DNA of 64,000 bases from Gammaproteobacteria bacterium (GCA_021323735.1 JAJPKM010000044.1:1-64000); one strand, 5' to 3'; positions 1 to 6,593 are shown, counted from the stretch's first letter. Notes: a model not told the origin generated them from the sequence alone. Translations and numbers: made by a program.

Positions 1-108
1 GCGATCGCGGTGTTGCATCTTCGGTGGGCCGAGGAGGGGATTGATGATCGGGATAAAGCATCTTCGTTTAGCGCCGCGCGGGCGCGTCGCTCAACCTCAT
101 CGTTAGGT
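1..108 (+). repeat. attC site 1 (left part outside window)
   Basis: This is the 3' part of an integron attC ending in the R' core GTTAGGT at 102-108. The tract GCGTCGCTCAACCTCATCG before R' recurs in every other site of the array. A Shine-Dalgarno-like GAGGAGG (about 31-37) precedes ATG at 44, which opens a 20-codon micro-ORF stopping at TAG 104-106 inside R'. The next cassette gene starts 5 nt later. Confidence 0.9.
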
Positions 109-111
109 GCC

Positions 112-618
112 ATGGAAATGTCGCGCTCAGCTTCATACCTCATCGGAATGTCTCTGGCACTCGGTCTCTGCGCCTGCGGCCCGGCATATCCACCGCCGGC
201 GGGGTTCGTCGAGGCATGTTATGGAGGCAACTTCGCCAAAAAGCTCGATGGTGCGGCGCCCAAGTTCACTATGCATATACGTGCGCTTCAGTCACAGTGG
301 CCTCAACTAGCGCAAAGGTTTAAGGCATTTGGTGAACTTCACAAGCTTGAGTTCTTCGACACCAGCGTGAATGAGCCTGGCTTACGCATGATAAACGTCC
401 ATCTTTGCAGCCCAAGTGGGCTTTGGCTATTTGCTGATAAGCGAATTTGGGACGGCGGTGTTAAAGACTCCAAGCCGGATGAAGTGCCCATTTATCTTTT
501 TCAGTATGCTGAGAACTACGATTGGAAAACAATCGCAACGGAATTCGAAAGGTCGATGAGCGATTGGCCTGAAGCAGCGCCGGTTCAAGGGCCTGTGGGT
601 AGTCGGAATGGCTCCTAA
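112..618 (+). CDS. Cassette 1: predicted lipoprotein, unknown function
   Basis: The product has about 168 residues. It starts with a hydrophobic N-terminus followed by a lipobox-like LGLCAC, so it is probably a lipoprotein or secreted protein. I do not recognise the rest. The ORF is open further upstream, but that part lies in attC 1, so I chose ATG 112 (ATG 118 is also possible). No ribosome binding site is visible between R' and the start. Translation may depend on the attC micro-ORF that ends 5 nt upstream. The TAA stop at 616-618 overlaps the R'' core of the next attC, which is typical of compact cassettes. Base composition is more AT-rich than the chromosomal genes to the right. Confidence 0.75.
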   Translation: MEMSRSASYLIGMSLALGLCACGPAYPPPAGFVEACYGGNFAKKLDGAAPKFTMHIRALQSQWPQLAQRFKAFGELHKLEFFDTSVNEPGLRMINVHLCSPSGLWLFADKRIWDGGVKDSKPDEVPIYLFQYAENYDWKTIATEFERSMSDWPEAAPVQGPVGSRNGS

Positions 619-625
619 CAATCGG

Positions 626-884
626 TATATGGACTCCTCCCGCAAGTAGGAGAGTAGATCGATTTTGAATAGCCGAGCGGGCTTTGCTTGCAGTCGTATA
701 TCCGGCATCTGATGTGGGATCGTGTTGTCCCGTGCCGACATGGAATCTGCGTGACCACTGCGCCAATCGTTGCGAGCGGCAGGCAAGCTGCCACGAAAGT
801 TATCGGCGTCGAGTGGTCTGAGGTGAACCCGAATGGCCATGATGGGCGATCTATCTCCGTGCAAGCGATGGGTGGGGCAAGTGT
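626..884 (-). ncRNA. Candidate guide (bridge/seek) RNA region of the IS1111-type element
   Basis: The stretch lies between the transposase stop and the IS left end. IS1111-type elements carry their guide RNA downstream of the transposase gene. The minus strand at 764-778 reads CGCTCGCAACGATTG, matching 13 of 15 positions of the attC target strand CGCTCGAACCGATTG. A second target-like pair, ATCGG (802-806) and TCGAG (809-813), lies nearby. Assignment as guide RNA is inference. I did not fold the RNA. Confidence 0.5.
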
Positions 885-1964
885 TCAGGCTGGCATTGGG
901 TATGCCTGGCGTTCTACCTTCTTCAGCATGTTCGTTTTCTCATATGGCTCCTGATCTCTGAGCGTCGCGAAGCAGATGCGCGCGAGCTTATTGGCGAGCG
1001 CGCAGGTGGCCTTGTTGTGGTTCGAACGGCTCTGCACGTTCAGTCCCCACTGTCGAAGCGGATCGAGGGGCCTTCCGCAACGCTGTGCGACGGTTGCCGC
1101 GCGGAGGACGGATCTGGCGCCGTGAGTCAGCAGCATGCGCAAATATCGATCGCCGCGTTTGCTGATGCGGCCCAAGTGTCGAGTCGAGCCGGAGGAATGC
1201 TCTTTTGGCGTCAGCCCGAACCAGGATGAGAAATGGCGCGCATCCTTGAAGTGGCTCACGGAGCCGCCGGTGGCGGCCACCATCGCCGTGGCAGTGAGCA
1301 GTCCGACGCCTGGAACTGATAGCAGTCTCTCGCACGCTGCAGATGCCTTCGCAGCGGCGGTAAGTTCACGCTCGAGCTGCGCGATCCGTGCTTCGAGCAA
1401 ACGAATCTCATCGATCAGGAGCTTCAGCGTGTCGCGCAACATCGCCGGCACGGCGGTAGACGAATCGACGAGCACTCGAGAGATCTGCTCGACGCCCAAG
1501 CGCGAGCCAACAGCTATCGTGATGCCGAACTCGCGGCAGAAGCCACGCAGACCATTAATCCGGGAGGTCCGGGTAGCCATCCAGGCTGAGCGCACCCGAT
1601 GCAGGCTTTGTAGCGCCTGTTGCTCGACACTCTTCACCCGAACGGGCACGATATCCGCACAGCGCGCTGCCTCTAACAAGGCGGCGGCGTCGGCTGCATC
1701 GGTTTTGTTGCGCTTCACATAAGCACGGACGTATTTGGGAGGCAGCAGTTTGACCTCGATACCCAAGCCTTGCAGTTGTCGCGCCCAGAAATGGGCAGAC
1801 CCACACGCTTCCATGACCACCAATCCGACGGCGCGGTTATGAAACCAGCGCTCAAACTGGGGTCTGCTCAGCCTTGCTCGATCAATCACTTTCCAGTTCT
1901 GATCGGCGATAGCGACTTCGAACACGCTCTTTGCCAAATCCACCGCAACGGTCGTAGCATTCAT
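885..1964 (-). CDS. IS110-family (IS1111 subgroup) transposase
   Basis: This 359-residue recombinase has the IS110 layout. An N-terminal RuvC-like DEDD domain shows an Asp in VAVDLAKSVFEVA, a Glu in VVMEACGSAHFW, and KRNKTDAADAAALLEAA carrying the last two acidic residues. A coiled linker follows at about 180-215. The C-terminal transposase_20 domain starts with LLSVPGVGLLTATAM and contains a candidate catalytic serine in KEHSSGSTRHLG. Length and motifs look intact, so the element may be active. The gene runs against the cassette genes. The start is ATG at 1964. The noncoding tail after its stop probably encodes the guide RNA that selects the attC target. Confidence 0.93.
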   Translation of the reverse strand: MNATTVAVDLAKSVFEVAIADQNWKVIDRARLSRPQFERWFHNRAVGLVVMEACGSAHFWARQLQGLGIEVKLLPPKYVRAYVKRNKTDAADAAALLEAARCADIVPVRVKSVEQQALQSLHRVRSAWMATRTSRINGLRGFCREFGITIAVGSRLGVEQISRVLVDSSTAVPAMLRDTLKLLIDEIRLLEARIAQLERELTAAAKASAACERLLSVPGVGLLTATAMVAATGGSVSHFKDARHFSSWFGLTPKEHSSGSTRHLGRISKRGDRYLRMLLTHGARSVLRAATVAQRCGRPLDPLRQWGLNVQSRSNHNKATCALANKLARICFATLRDQEPYEKTNMLKKVERQAYPMPA

Positions 1965-2187
1965 GTCGGACTCCTTCCGGGTTGCGCTGACTCCGACACC
2001 ACATCAGGCCAGCTGGCACATATGATGCCGAAAACAAATCGGGAGGAGTCCATCCCATCATTCGAGCGATCGCGGGGTTTGAGGCTTCGGTGAGCCAAGG
2101 AGGGAATCGATGATTGGGATAAACTGCCTTCGTTTGATGCTGGCGAAACCCCGCGTCGCTCAACCTCATCGTTAGAGCCCTTGATTG

Positions 2188-2544
2188 ATGTGCCTATGTG
2201 CTTCCCTCGGTACCACCTTCGACGCCGGGAAAATGGCAAATGTCGTGGCTCAGTTCCATTTTGTCGCCAGCGGCATCTGGAGGGATCTACGTCGCTGTGC
2301 GGAATGCGGCCAATTGTGGTCTGTTGACGTTCCCGATAAGTATCAAGCGCAGATAGCGGTACGGGTGCCCTGTGAGGAACTCTGGGAGCAATTTGACACG
2401 GAACCAGCCCGAAAGCAGTTTCTGCTCGAATCTCGAGGTGGACCTACGACTGCGATTTGTCTTTGGAAGGGATGTGCCAAAATGCAGGTTCGAGGAACGG
2501 TATATTGCGTAGACCATCTATATGCCACCGGGGCACGCCAGTGA
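2188..2544 (+). CDS. Cassette 2: unknown protein with cysteine pairs
   Basis: The product has about 118 residues and I do not recognise it. It contains CAEC (LRRCAECGQLW) and later cysteines at ICLWKGC and VYCVDH. This spacing could form a small metal-binding fold, but that is inference. Start choices are TTG 2185, ATG 2188 or ATG 2233. The first two lie 9-12 nt after the attC 2 micro-ORF stop at 2173-2175 and lack an obvious ribosome binding site. The TGA stop at 2542-2544 lies just before the R'' of attC 3. Confidence 0.6.
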   Translation: MCLCASLGTTFDAGKMANVVAQFHFVASGIWRDLRRCAECGQLWSVDVPDKYQAQIAVRVPCEELWEQFDTEPARKQFLLESRGGPTTAICLWKGCAKMQVRGTVYCVDHLYATGARQ

Positions 2545-2547
2545 GTG

Positions 2548-2900
2548 CTCTAACAATCGGTTCGAGCGGCATTACTTAGAGAAAACCAGAGATTTGGGGT
2601 CGTTAGAGAAAGCCAGTGCCGGAGCTGTTGATCTGACAGGACTTTGATCGGCTCGAGCAGCGAAAGTCCGGAAGGTCGACTTTCAAGGGTAAGCTCAAGC
2701 GGAATGCTTACAAATCCAGCGTATTTCCTCTGGGTTTCTCTAACAGGGTCGATTCTTCTGGTTTTCTCTAAGTAATCCCGGTTCGAGCGATCGCGGGTGG
2801 GCGCAGCTTCGGTCGATCAACGAGGGAAGTCGATGATTGGGATAAAGCAGCTTCGTTTGATGCCGGCGCAATCCCGCGTCGCTCAGCCTTACTGTTAGGC
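2548..2900 (+). repeat. attC site 3, interrupted by a MITE-like element
   Basis: R'' begins at 2548-2554 (CTCTAAC). The left arm reaches 2568, and the site resumes at 2779 to end with R' GTTAGGC at 2894-2900. The 11 bp CGGTTCGAGCG is present on both sides of the insertion (2558-2568 and 2779-2789). The micro-ORF is at 2833-2898 (21 codons, TAG in R'). Confidence 0.88.
2569..2778. mobile_element. 210-bp MITE-like element with terminal inverted repeats and an 11-bp target duplication
   Basis: The ends are 22-bp inverted repeats with one mismatch: the left end starts GCATTACTTAGAGAAAACC and the right end is its complement, finishing CTCTAAGTAATCC. A second, inner inverted pair repeats the same core (GTTAGAGAAAGCCAG near 2610 and CTGGGTTTCTCTAAC near 2735), as if each end carries two transposase binding sites. 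No ORF fits inside. The flanking 11-bp direct repeat CGGTTCGAGCG is consistent with a target site duplication. The mobilising transposase is not in this window. Confidence 0.85.
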
Positions 2901-2908
2901 GACATTTT

Positions 2909-3316
2909 ATGTGGGCCACATCGCTCCGCGCGGCGTTATTCGTCCTCTCCCTAGGTTGTTGTCTTTGCTCAACCGCGATGGCACAAGAAGTACTTGCCAG
3001 GCCAACAGGTACCGAAATTCGCAAAATTGAGGGAACGGTAAGGTTGCCTCACGGCGCAGCCACGCTCAGAGAGTACGTGCGCTACTATTATTCGCACGCG
3101 AAGGCGGGAATGCGTCAAATCTCGGGCATATATGTCGCGAGAACTTGGCTCAAGCCCTCTGATATTCCCGCCACAGGTATAGTTGTCGTGGGTCGTGACT
3201 CCGAGATTCCGGTGCCTTCAGACGCAGAGTGTTCTGTTCTCTTCCTGGACGCTGACCCTAAATCGAGCGATGAGGTCTTGGCGACCTGCAGTGCTGGCCT
3301 ATTCCAGGAGAAATGA
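2909..3316 (+). CDS. Cassette 3: predicted periplasmic protein, unknown function
   Basis: The product has 135 residues. A clear signal peptide (about residues 1-25, ending STAMA before QEV) predicts export. The mature part is not recognised. It is rich in charged residues and holds two cysteines (AECSV and ATCSAG) that could form a disulfide in the periplasm. ATG 2909 is 10 nt after the TAG of the attC 3 micro-ORF and has no Shine-Dalgarno sequence. The stop is TGA at 3314-3316, about 33 bp before the next R''. Confidence 0.72.
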   Translation: MWATSLRAALFVLSLGCCLCSTAMAQEVLARPTGTEIRKIEGTVRLPHGAATLREYVRYYYSHAKAGMRQISGIYVARTWLKPSDIPATGIVVVGRDSEIPVPSDAECSVLFLDADPKSSDEVLATCSAGLFQEK

Positions 3317-3349
3317 ATGCGGCTTAACTGTGTGTCCGAGTCGTGAGAC

Positions 3350-3477
3350 GCCTAACAATCGGTTCGAGCGATCACGGGGCCGCATCTGCGATGAGACAAG
3401 GAGGGAGTCGATGACCAGGATAAACTGCCTTCGTTTCGCATCGCCGCTCCCCGCGTCGCTCAACCTTATCGTTAGGC
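3350..3477 (+). repeat. attC site 4
   Basis: R'' is GCCTAAC (3350-3356) and R' is GTTAGGC (3471-3477), 128 bp in all. The arms GAGCGATCACGGGG and CCCCGCGTCGCTC are complementary. AAGGAGGGAG precedes ATG 3411. Unlike the other sites, an indel puts this micro-ORF in another frame, so it reads past R' and stops at TAA 3483-3485. Confidence 0.93.
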
Positions 3478-3510
3478 GTCTTTAAACTCTCGGTGTAATC
3501 CGCTTCGTCC

Positions 3511-3699
3511 ATGAAGGTTTCAGACATATTGCGAATGTTGGCCGCCGATGGGTGGTACCTTGTATGCACGCGGGGAAGTCATCGCCAGTTTAAGCATCCC
3601 AGTAAGCCCGGTCGGGCCACCGTTGCGGGCAAACCTAGCGACGATTTGGCACCAGGCACTTTGAACAGTATCCTGAAGCAGTCTGGACTGAAAAAATAG
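3511..3699 (+). CDS. hicA: Cassette 4: HicA-type mRNA interferase toxin
   Basis: The 62-residue protein has the HicA fold signature: KVSDILRMLAADGWYLV, then TRGSHRQFKHPSKPG, where the conserved Gly-Ser-His carries the catalytic His. A GTLNSILKQSG helix follows. HicA toxins cleave mRNA and tmRNA and are neutralised by HicB, whose gene follows 11 bp downstream in the same cassette. The length is normal for the family. The start ATG 3511 is 33 nt after R', with no strong ribosome binding site. A promoter could lie in the short 5' stretch, but none is convincing. Confidence 0.9.
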   Translation: MKVSDILRMLAADGWYLVCTRGSHRQFKHPSKPGRATVAGKPSDDLAPGTLNSILKQSGLKK

Positions 3700-3710
3700 G
3701 GGTCCCGTAC

Positions 3711-3923
3711 ATGCGCTACGCGATAGTCATTGAAAATGCAGGTGGCAACTATTCCGCGTATGTCCCTGATCTTCCGGGATGTATTGCTACGGGTGAGACT
3801 TTGGCCGCGACGGAGCAGGCGATTCGCGAGGCTATAGAATTTCATCTGGATGGGCTGCGCGAAGACGGCGATCCTATTCCCCCTCCGTCCAGCCGCGTCG
3901 AATATGTCGAGGTCGCCGCCTAA
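3711..3923 (+). CDS. hicB: Cassette 4: HicB-type antitoxin
   Basis: The 70-residue protein matches the HicB antitoxin core: RYAIVIENAGGNYSAYVPDLPGCIATGETLAATEQAIREAIEFHLDGL. The PDLPGC and EA.EFHL elements are diagnostic. No separate DNA-binding domain is present after the core, so autoregulation may be weak or need HicA. The gene lies 11 bp after hicA. The TAA stop (3921-3923) is part of the R'' core of attC 5. Toxin-antitoxin cassettes are thought to stabilise large integron arrays. Confidence 0.9.
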   Translation: MRYAIVIENAGGNYSAYVPDLPGCIATGETLAATEQAIREAIEFHLDGLREDGDPIPPPSSRVEYVEVAA

Positions 3924-4046
3924 CAATCGGTTGGAGCGATCGCGGGGTCGCCTCTTCGGTGAGCCAAGGAGGGAGTCGATGATTGGGATCAAGTGCCTTC
4001 GTCTTATGTCGGCGCACCGGCGCGTCGCTCAACCTTATCGTTAGAC
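3918..4046 (+). repeat. attC site 5
   Basis: R'' is GCCTAAC (3918-3924) and R' is GTTAGAC (4040-4046). AAGGAGGGAG precedes the micro-ORF at 3979-4044 (21 codons ending CGT TAG in R'). The following gene begins 24 nt later and has its own AAAGG ribosome binding site. Confidence 0.93.
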
Positions 4047-4068
4047 CCACAAATTAAAGGTAACGCAT

Positions 4069-4359
4069 ATGTTCGGGAAGCGAACCCCGCCAAACGCTCT
4101 ACCAGTGCCTCCAGCCGCTGAGGGCAATCCGCGCGCCGTAGAGGTATTGAGGGTTTGGGCAGCGCCGGGACAGGCGCAACAGTTGACGCTGAAAACCACG
4201 TGGAAGGATGCGGCGGCCTGGGGCCTGCTGCTTGTAGACGTCGCACACCACGCCGCCGAAGCGTACGCGCGGGAGGGCCATGATCGCGCCGCGACGCTTG
4301 CTAGAATTAGATCTGGGTTCGATGCCGAGTGGGCAAGCCCAACCGACACTGCAGACTGA
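4069..4359 (+). CDS. Cassette 5: DUF5076-family protein
   Basis: The 96-residue protein resembles the DUF5076 family as I remember it: an N-terminal LPVPPAAEGNPRAVEVLRVWAA-like segment, then TTWKDAAAWGLLLVDVAHH and a C-terminal ARIRSGFDAEW. The function of the family is unknown to me. It is probably a small cytosolic alpha/beta protein. ATG 4069 is preceded by AAAGGTAA at a suitable distance, so unlike many cassettes here it has its own ribosome binding site. TGA 4357-4359 lies 23 bp before the R'' of attC 6. Confidence 0.8.
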   Translation: MFGKRTPPNALPVPPAAEGNPRAVEVLRVWAAPGQAQQLTLKTTWKDAAAWGLLLVDVAHHAAEAYAREGHDRAATLARIRSGFDAEWASPTDTAD

Positions 4360-4382
4360 GATCTCGCGTTCCGCGCTCGCGG

Positions 4383-4512
4383 GTCTAACAATCGGTTGGA
4401 GCAATCGCGGGGGTATGATCTTCGGCGAGCCACGGAGGACGTTGATGATCTGGACAAACCAATTTCGTTTGGCATCGACGCAGCCGCGCGTCGCTCAACC
4501 TCATCGTTAGGA
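4383..4512 (+). repeat. attC site 6
   Basis: R'' is GTCTAAC (4383-4389) and R' is GTTAGGA (4506-4512). The micro-ORF is at 4445-4510 (21 codons, TAG in R'), preceded by CGGAGGACG. The next gene begins 5 nt (GTG 4516) or 11 nt (ATG 4522) after the micro-ORF stop. Confidence 0.92.
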
Positions 4513-4521
4513 GTCGTGAGT

Positions 4522-4863
4522 ATGACCACCGTGGTAGCTTCGGTTGTCCTCGCCTTGGTGGTTCTGCTGAACCTCGTCGCCACGGTAATGCTCGTTCGTT
4601 CCGATTTTGAAACTCCTTTACAAAAGGCGCTCCAACTTGCTTTAGTTTGGATTGTGCCGTGTGTCGGCTCTATCATCGTCATCGCCGTGCTGAGGGGCGC
4701 TCGTTACGACCACAAGCTCGGGTTTGCGTCCGACTCGGTGGCCAACGCGGATCTCCCTGGCACTGGCCCCATGTCGGAAGGTTTTGGTGGTCACCATGGT
4801 GGCCACGGTGAGGGTTGGGGTGATGTCGGGCACGGGGGTGATGGCGGTGGTGGCGGACATTGA
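4522..4863 (+). CDS. Cassette 6: two-helix membrane protein with Gly/His-rich tail
   Basis: The product has about 113 residues. Two hydrophobic helices (about residues 3-24 and 35-58) predict an inner-membrane hairpin. The C-terminal 30 residues are almost only Gly, His, Asp and Glu (for example GGHHGGHGEGWGDVGHGG), which suggests a flexible, possibly metal-binding tail. That is inference from composition alone. Alternative start GTG 4516 is 5 nt after the micro-ORF TAG. The TTAGGAG within R' could act as a ribosome binding site for ATG 4522. I do not recognise a family. Confidence 0.7.
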   Translation: MTTVVASVVLALVVLLNLVATVMLVRSDFETPLQKALQLALVWIVPCVGSIIVIAVLRGARYDHKLGFASDSVANADLPGTGPMSEGFGGHHGGHGEGWGDVGHGGDGGGGGH

Positions 4864-4885
4864 TCAATCGGCTTCGGTTGGCGAC

Positions 4886-5016
4886 TCCTAACAATCGGTT
4901 CGAGCGATCGCGGGTGTGGGCAGATTCGGTGAGCCAAGGAGTGGATTGATGATTGGAATAAAGTGCCTTCGTTTGACGCTGGCGAAGCCCCGCGTCGCTC
5001 AACCTCATCGTTAGCG
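4886..5016 (+). repeat. attC site 7
   Basis: R'' is TCCTAAC (4886-4892, first base off consensus) and R' is GTTAGCG (5010-5016). AAGGAG precedes the micro-ORF at 4949-5014 (21 codons, TAG in R'). Confidence 0.92.
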
Positions 5017-5025
5017 GACGTGAAA

Positions 5026-5487
5026 ATGCCTGTCACCGCTCGGATTCGCTTTTCTCTAGCCGCGGGGGTCCTCGCCGCGGTGTATTACTATTCGCTCGTC
5101 TTTCTCGTCGGCTGGACAAGCGTGCACGAACGTCCTGCGTGGTGGCTTGGCGTCTTTCCGACCCGGCACTTTGCTGTGGTCGCCTGGTTGGTCGTACTTC
5201 ATACCGCCGCCGTTTTGCTCGCGGCTCTTCCGGTCGCGGTCGTCACGGTGGTCATTGCGCGCAGAGAAGCTGTACTGTTGGGGTTAACCGTCGCCGCACT
5301 CGCGACTGTCGTGGCTGTGGTTCCTTCGCTCGATTCCACCGTTTGGCCGCTAATCTGGAACAGTCACCCTGTATTTTTCATCACCGACCAAATCAAGCTC
5401 ATTGTCGCCGTCCCTGCGACCGCCTGGGCTCTTCGCGCCGCTCCTCTAACCATCGGTTCGAGCGATCGCGGACCGCGCCTTCGGTGA
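5026..5487 (+). CDS. Cassette 7: four-helix membrane protein, paralog of cassette 12
   Basis: The product has about 153 residues. Four hydrophobic helices are visible: about 8-30, 45-75, 78-100 and 120-140. The sequence is collinear with cassette 12 over its whole length (ARIRFSLAA..VLAA, LHTAAVLLAALP, VFF.TDQIKL). The start is ATG 5026 or GTG 5020, 5-11 nt after the attC 7 micro-ORF stop. The frame has no stop before the next attC and reads into it, so the last 15 or so residues are encoded by attC 8. No known family was recognised. Confidence 0.7.
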   Translation: MPVTARIRFSLAAGVLAAVYYYSLVFLVGWTSVHERPAWWLGVFPTRHFAVVAWLVVLHTAAVLLAALPVAVVTVVIARREAVLLGLTVAALATVVAVVPSLDSTVWPLIWNSHPVFFITDQIKLIVAVPATAWALRAAPLTIGSSDRGPRLR

Positions 5488-5570
5488 GCTAAGGAGGGGT
5501 GGATGATTGGGATAAAGTGCCTTTGTTTGACGCTGGAAAAACCCCGCGTCGCTCAACCTCATCGTTAGCT
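5444..5570 (+). repeat. attC site 8
   Basis: R'' is CTCTAAC (5444-5450, followed by CATCGG instead of AATCGG) and R' is GTTAGCT (5564-5570). AAGGAGGGG precedes the micro-ORF at 5503-5568. The next gene is 26 nt further and has its own TAGGAG. Confidence 0.92.
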
Positions 5571-5594
5571 ACCACGTTTAAATAGGAGCCTTGA

Positions 5595-5888
5595 ATGTTC
5601 GCGTACTACCTTCGCTCTACCGCAGCGGTCTTGATTATTCTGGCAGCAATTCCCGGTTGTGTATCTTTATCTGCCCCTGCAAAGTTGTCTGCTATAAAGA
5701 ACAACCTTCAACTGGCGAGTGCAGGCCATACCGGGTGCCTGCCCAGCGAAAATGAAATTTACAATTCGAACGTAGAGTTAAGCGGCGTTGGAACGTGGAA
5801 CGCCACCTGCAAGGGAAGGGTGTACCTTTGCTCCGCAGTGTCCTCAGGCAATCAAGCCTTCGAATACAGCTGCGCACCTGCTCAATAA
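5595..5888 (+). CDS. Cassette 8: small predicted lipoprotein
   Basis: The 97-residue product has an N-terminal hydrophobic helix followed by AAIPGC, a good lipobox with the modified Cys at about residue 22. The mature part has several cysteines (CLPS, ATCKG, YLCSA, YSCAP) that could pair in the periplasm. The function is unknown. A clear ribosome binding site, TAGGAG, lies 7-8 nt before ATG 5595. It is therefore one of the few cassette genes here that need not depend on the attC micro-ORF. Confidence 0.75.
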   Translation: MFAYYLRSTAAVLIILAAIPGCVSLSAPAKLSAIKNNLQLASAGHTGCLPSENEIYNSNVELSGVGTWNATCKGRVYLCSAVSSGNQAFEYSCAPAQ

Positions 5889-5894
5889 GCCAGT

Positions 5895-6022
5895 AGCTAA
5901 CAATCGGTTCGAGCGAACACGGGTCGCATCTTCGATGAGCCATGGAGGAGATCGATGATCTGGGTAAATCAGCTTCGATTGATGGCAGCGCAACCTCGCG
6001 TCGCTCAACCTTATCGTTAGGT
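5895..6022 (+). repeat. attC site 9
   Basis: R'' is AGCTAAC (5895-5901) and R' is GTTAGGT (6016-6022). The micro-ORF is at 5955-6020 (21 codons). The cassette that follows carries its genes on the opposite strand, so this micro-ORF leads into no gene. Confidence 0.92.
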
Positions 6023-6037
6023 CCTATCTAACTCACC

Positions 6038-6322
6038 TCAGACTGATGCGTCGCGGAATGCCTTGAGCACCGCATTCATTCGTGTCTGCCATCGACTACC
6101 CTGCGCTCGGTACCAGGCCAAGACATCAGCATCCAACCGCAGCGCGATCTGTTCCTTTCGCTCACTGGGGTTCTTGGCTGGCCGCCCGCGCTTTGCACGC
6201 AGCTCGGCGACGCCGCGGTGGGTTGTCGCTTCCTTCCAAAATGACAGCACCTCGTCGCGATCATTCGGGTTGTACGGCAACTCATATTTTCGGGTATTCC
6301 CGGAAGTACGCTTCTTGCTCAT
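6038..6322 (-). CDS. brnA: Cassette 9: BrnA-type antitoxin
   Basis: The 94-residue protein fits the BrnA/DUF4415 antitoxin family: a central RGRPAKNPSERKEQIALRLDADVLAWYRAQGSRW region forms the ribbon-helix-helix DNA-binding part, with the typical WQTRMNAVLKAF end. It should neutralise BrnT and repress the shared promoter. It starts inside the 3' end of brnT (41-bp overlap), as is usual for the pair. Orientation is opposite to all other cassette genes. Confidence 0.85.
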   Translation of the reverse strand: MSKKRTSGNTRKYELPYNPNDRDEVLSFWKEATTHRGVAELRAKRGRPAKNPSERKEQIALRLDADVLAWYRAQGSRWQTRMNAVLKAFRDASV

Positions 6323-6554
6323 GTGGGTTTGCCTCTCTACACGAAATCAATCGGGGACCGTCTTCGCGATCCGTCCATACCAGCACAACGACCCGACCTT
6401 TTAACCAGCCCAAGCTAATCAACCGTTGCTCACCATAGTCCTGACTGGCATCCTCACGCGTAAGCATCGGGGCGTCGAAAGCCACCTCGCAATCGGCCAA
6501 GTCAATATTGTGCTTGCGCTTGTTTGACCGACGTTTTGCCGGGTCATAGGTCAT
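6282..6554 (-). CDS. brnT: Cassette 9: BrnT-type ribonuclease toxin
   Basis: The product has about 90 residues from ATG 6554 (MTYDPAKRRSNKRKHNIDL). It shows the DUF497/BrnT pattern: K..KHNIDLADCEVAFD, then EQRLISLGWLKGRVVVLVWT and a C-terminal ISCREANPHEQEAYF helix. BrnT is an RNase-like toxin held by BrnA. The open frame continues upstream into attC 10, but the promoter position and family length support ATG 6554. Confidence 0.87.
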   Translation of the reverse strand: MTYDPAKRRSNKRKHNIDLADCEVAFDAPMLTREDASQDYGEQRLISLGWLKGRVVVLVWTDREDGPRLISCREANPHEQEAYFREYPKI

Positions 6555-6564
6555 AAGGGTATTT

Positions 6565-6593
6565 ATTGTATATGCATTTAATGGCCGTGCCAA
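6565..6593 (-). promoter_or_regulatory. Sigma-70-type promoter of brnTA
   Basis: On the minus strand TTGGCA (6593-6588) and TACAAT (6570-6565) are separated by exactly 17 bp, 11 bp before the brnT start. It is the best promoter-like sequence seen in the array and fits a cassette that is expressed independently of the integron promoter. Confidence 0.7.

Larger units (their letters stand above)
626..2060. mobile_element. IS110-family insertion sequence, IS1111 subgroup, in an attC
   Basis: The element is about 1435 bp, with one base of boundary ambiguity because a T is shared. It has 12-bp subterminal inverted repeats: GGACTCCTCCCG at 631-642 and CGGGAGGAGTCC at 2040-2051, lying 5 and 9 bp inside the ends. 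Subterminal repeats, absence of a target duplication and a DEDD transposase are traits of the IS1111 subgroup. A branch of it (IS1111-attC) is known to target integron attC sites, and the position here agrees. The transposase occupies the minus strand and leaves about 260 bp without a gene beyond its stop codon (626-884). Confidence 0.92.
613..2177 (+). repeat. attC site 2, interrupted by an insertion sequence
   Basis: The attC starts with CCTAACAATCGG up to about 625 and resumes with TTCGAGCGATCGCGG at 2061, ending with R' GTTAGAG at 2171-2177. Joining the two parts restores the sequence seen in the intact sites. The insertion lies between R'' and the L'' arm. The right part holds an AAGGAGGG sequence and a micro-ORF at 2110-2175 (21 codons, TAG in R'). 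Confidence 0.9.
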
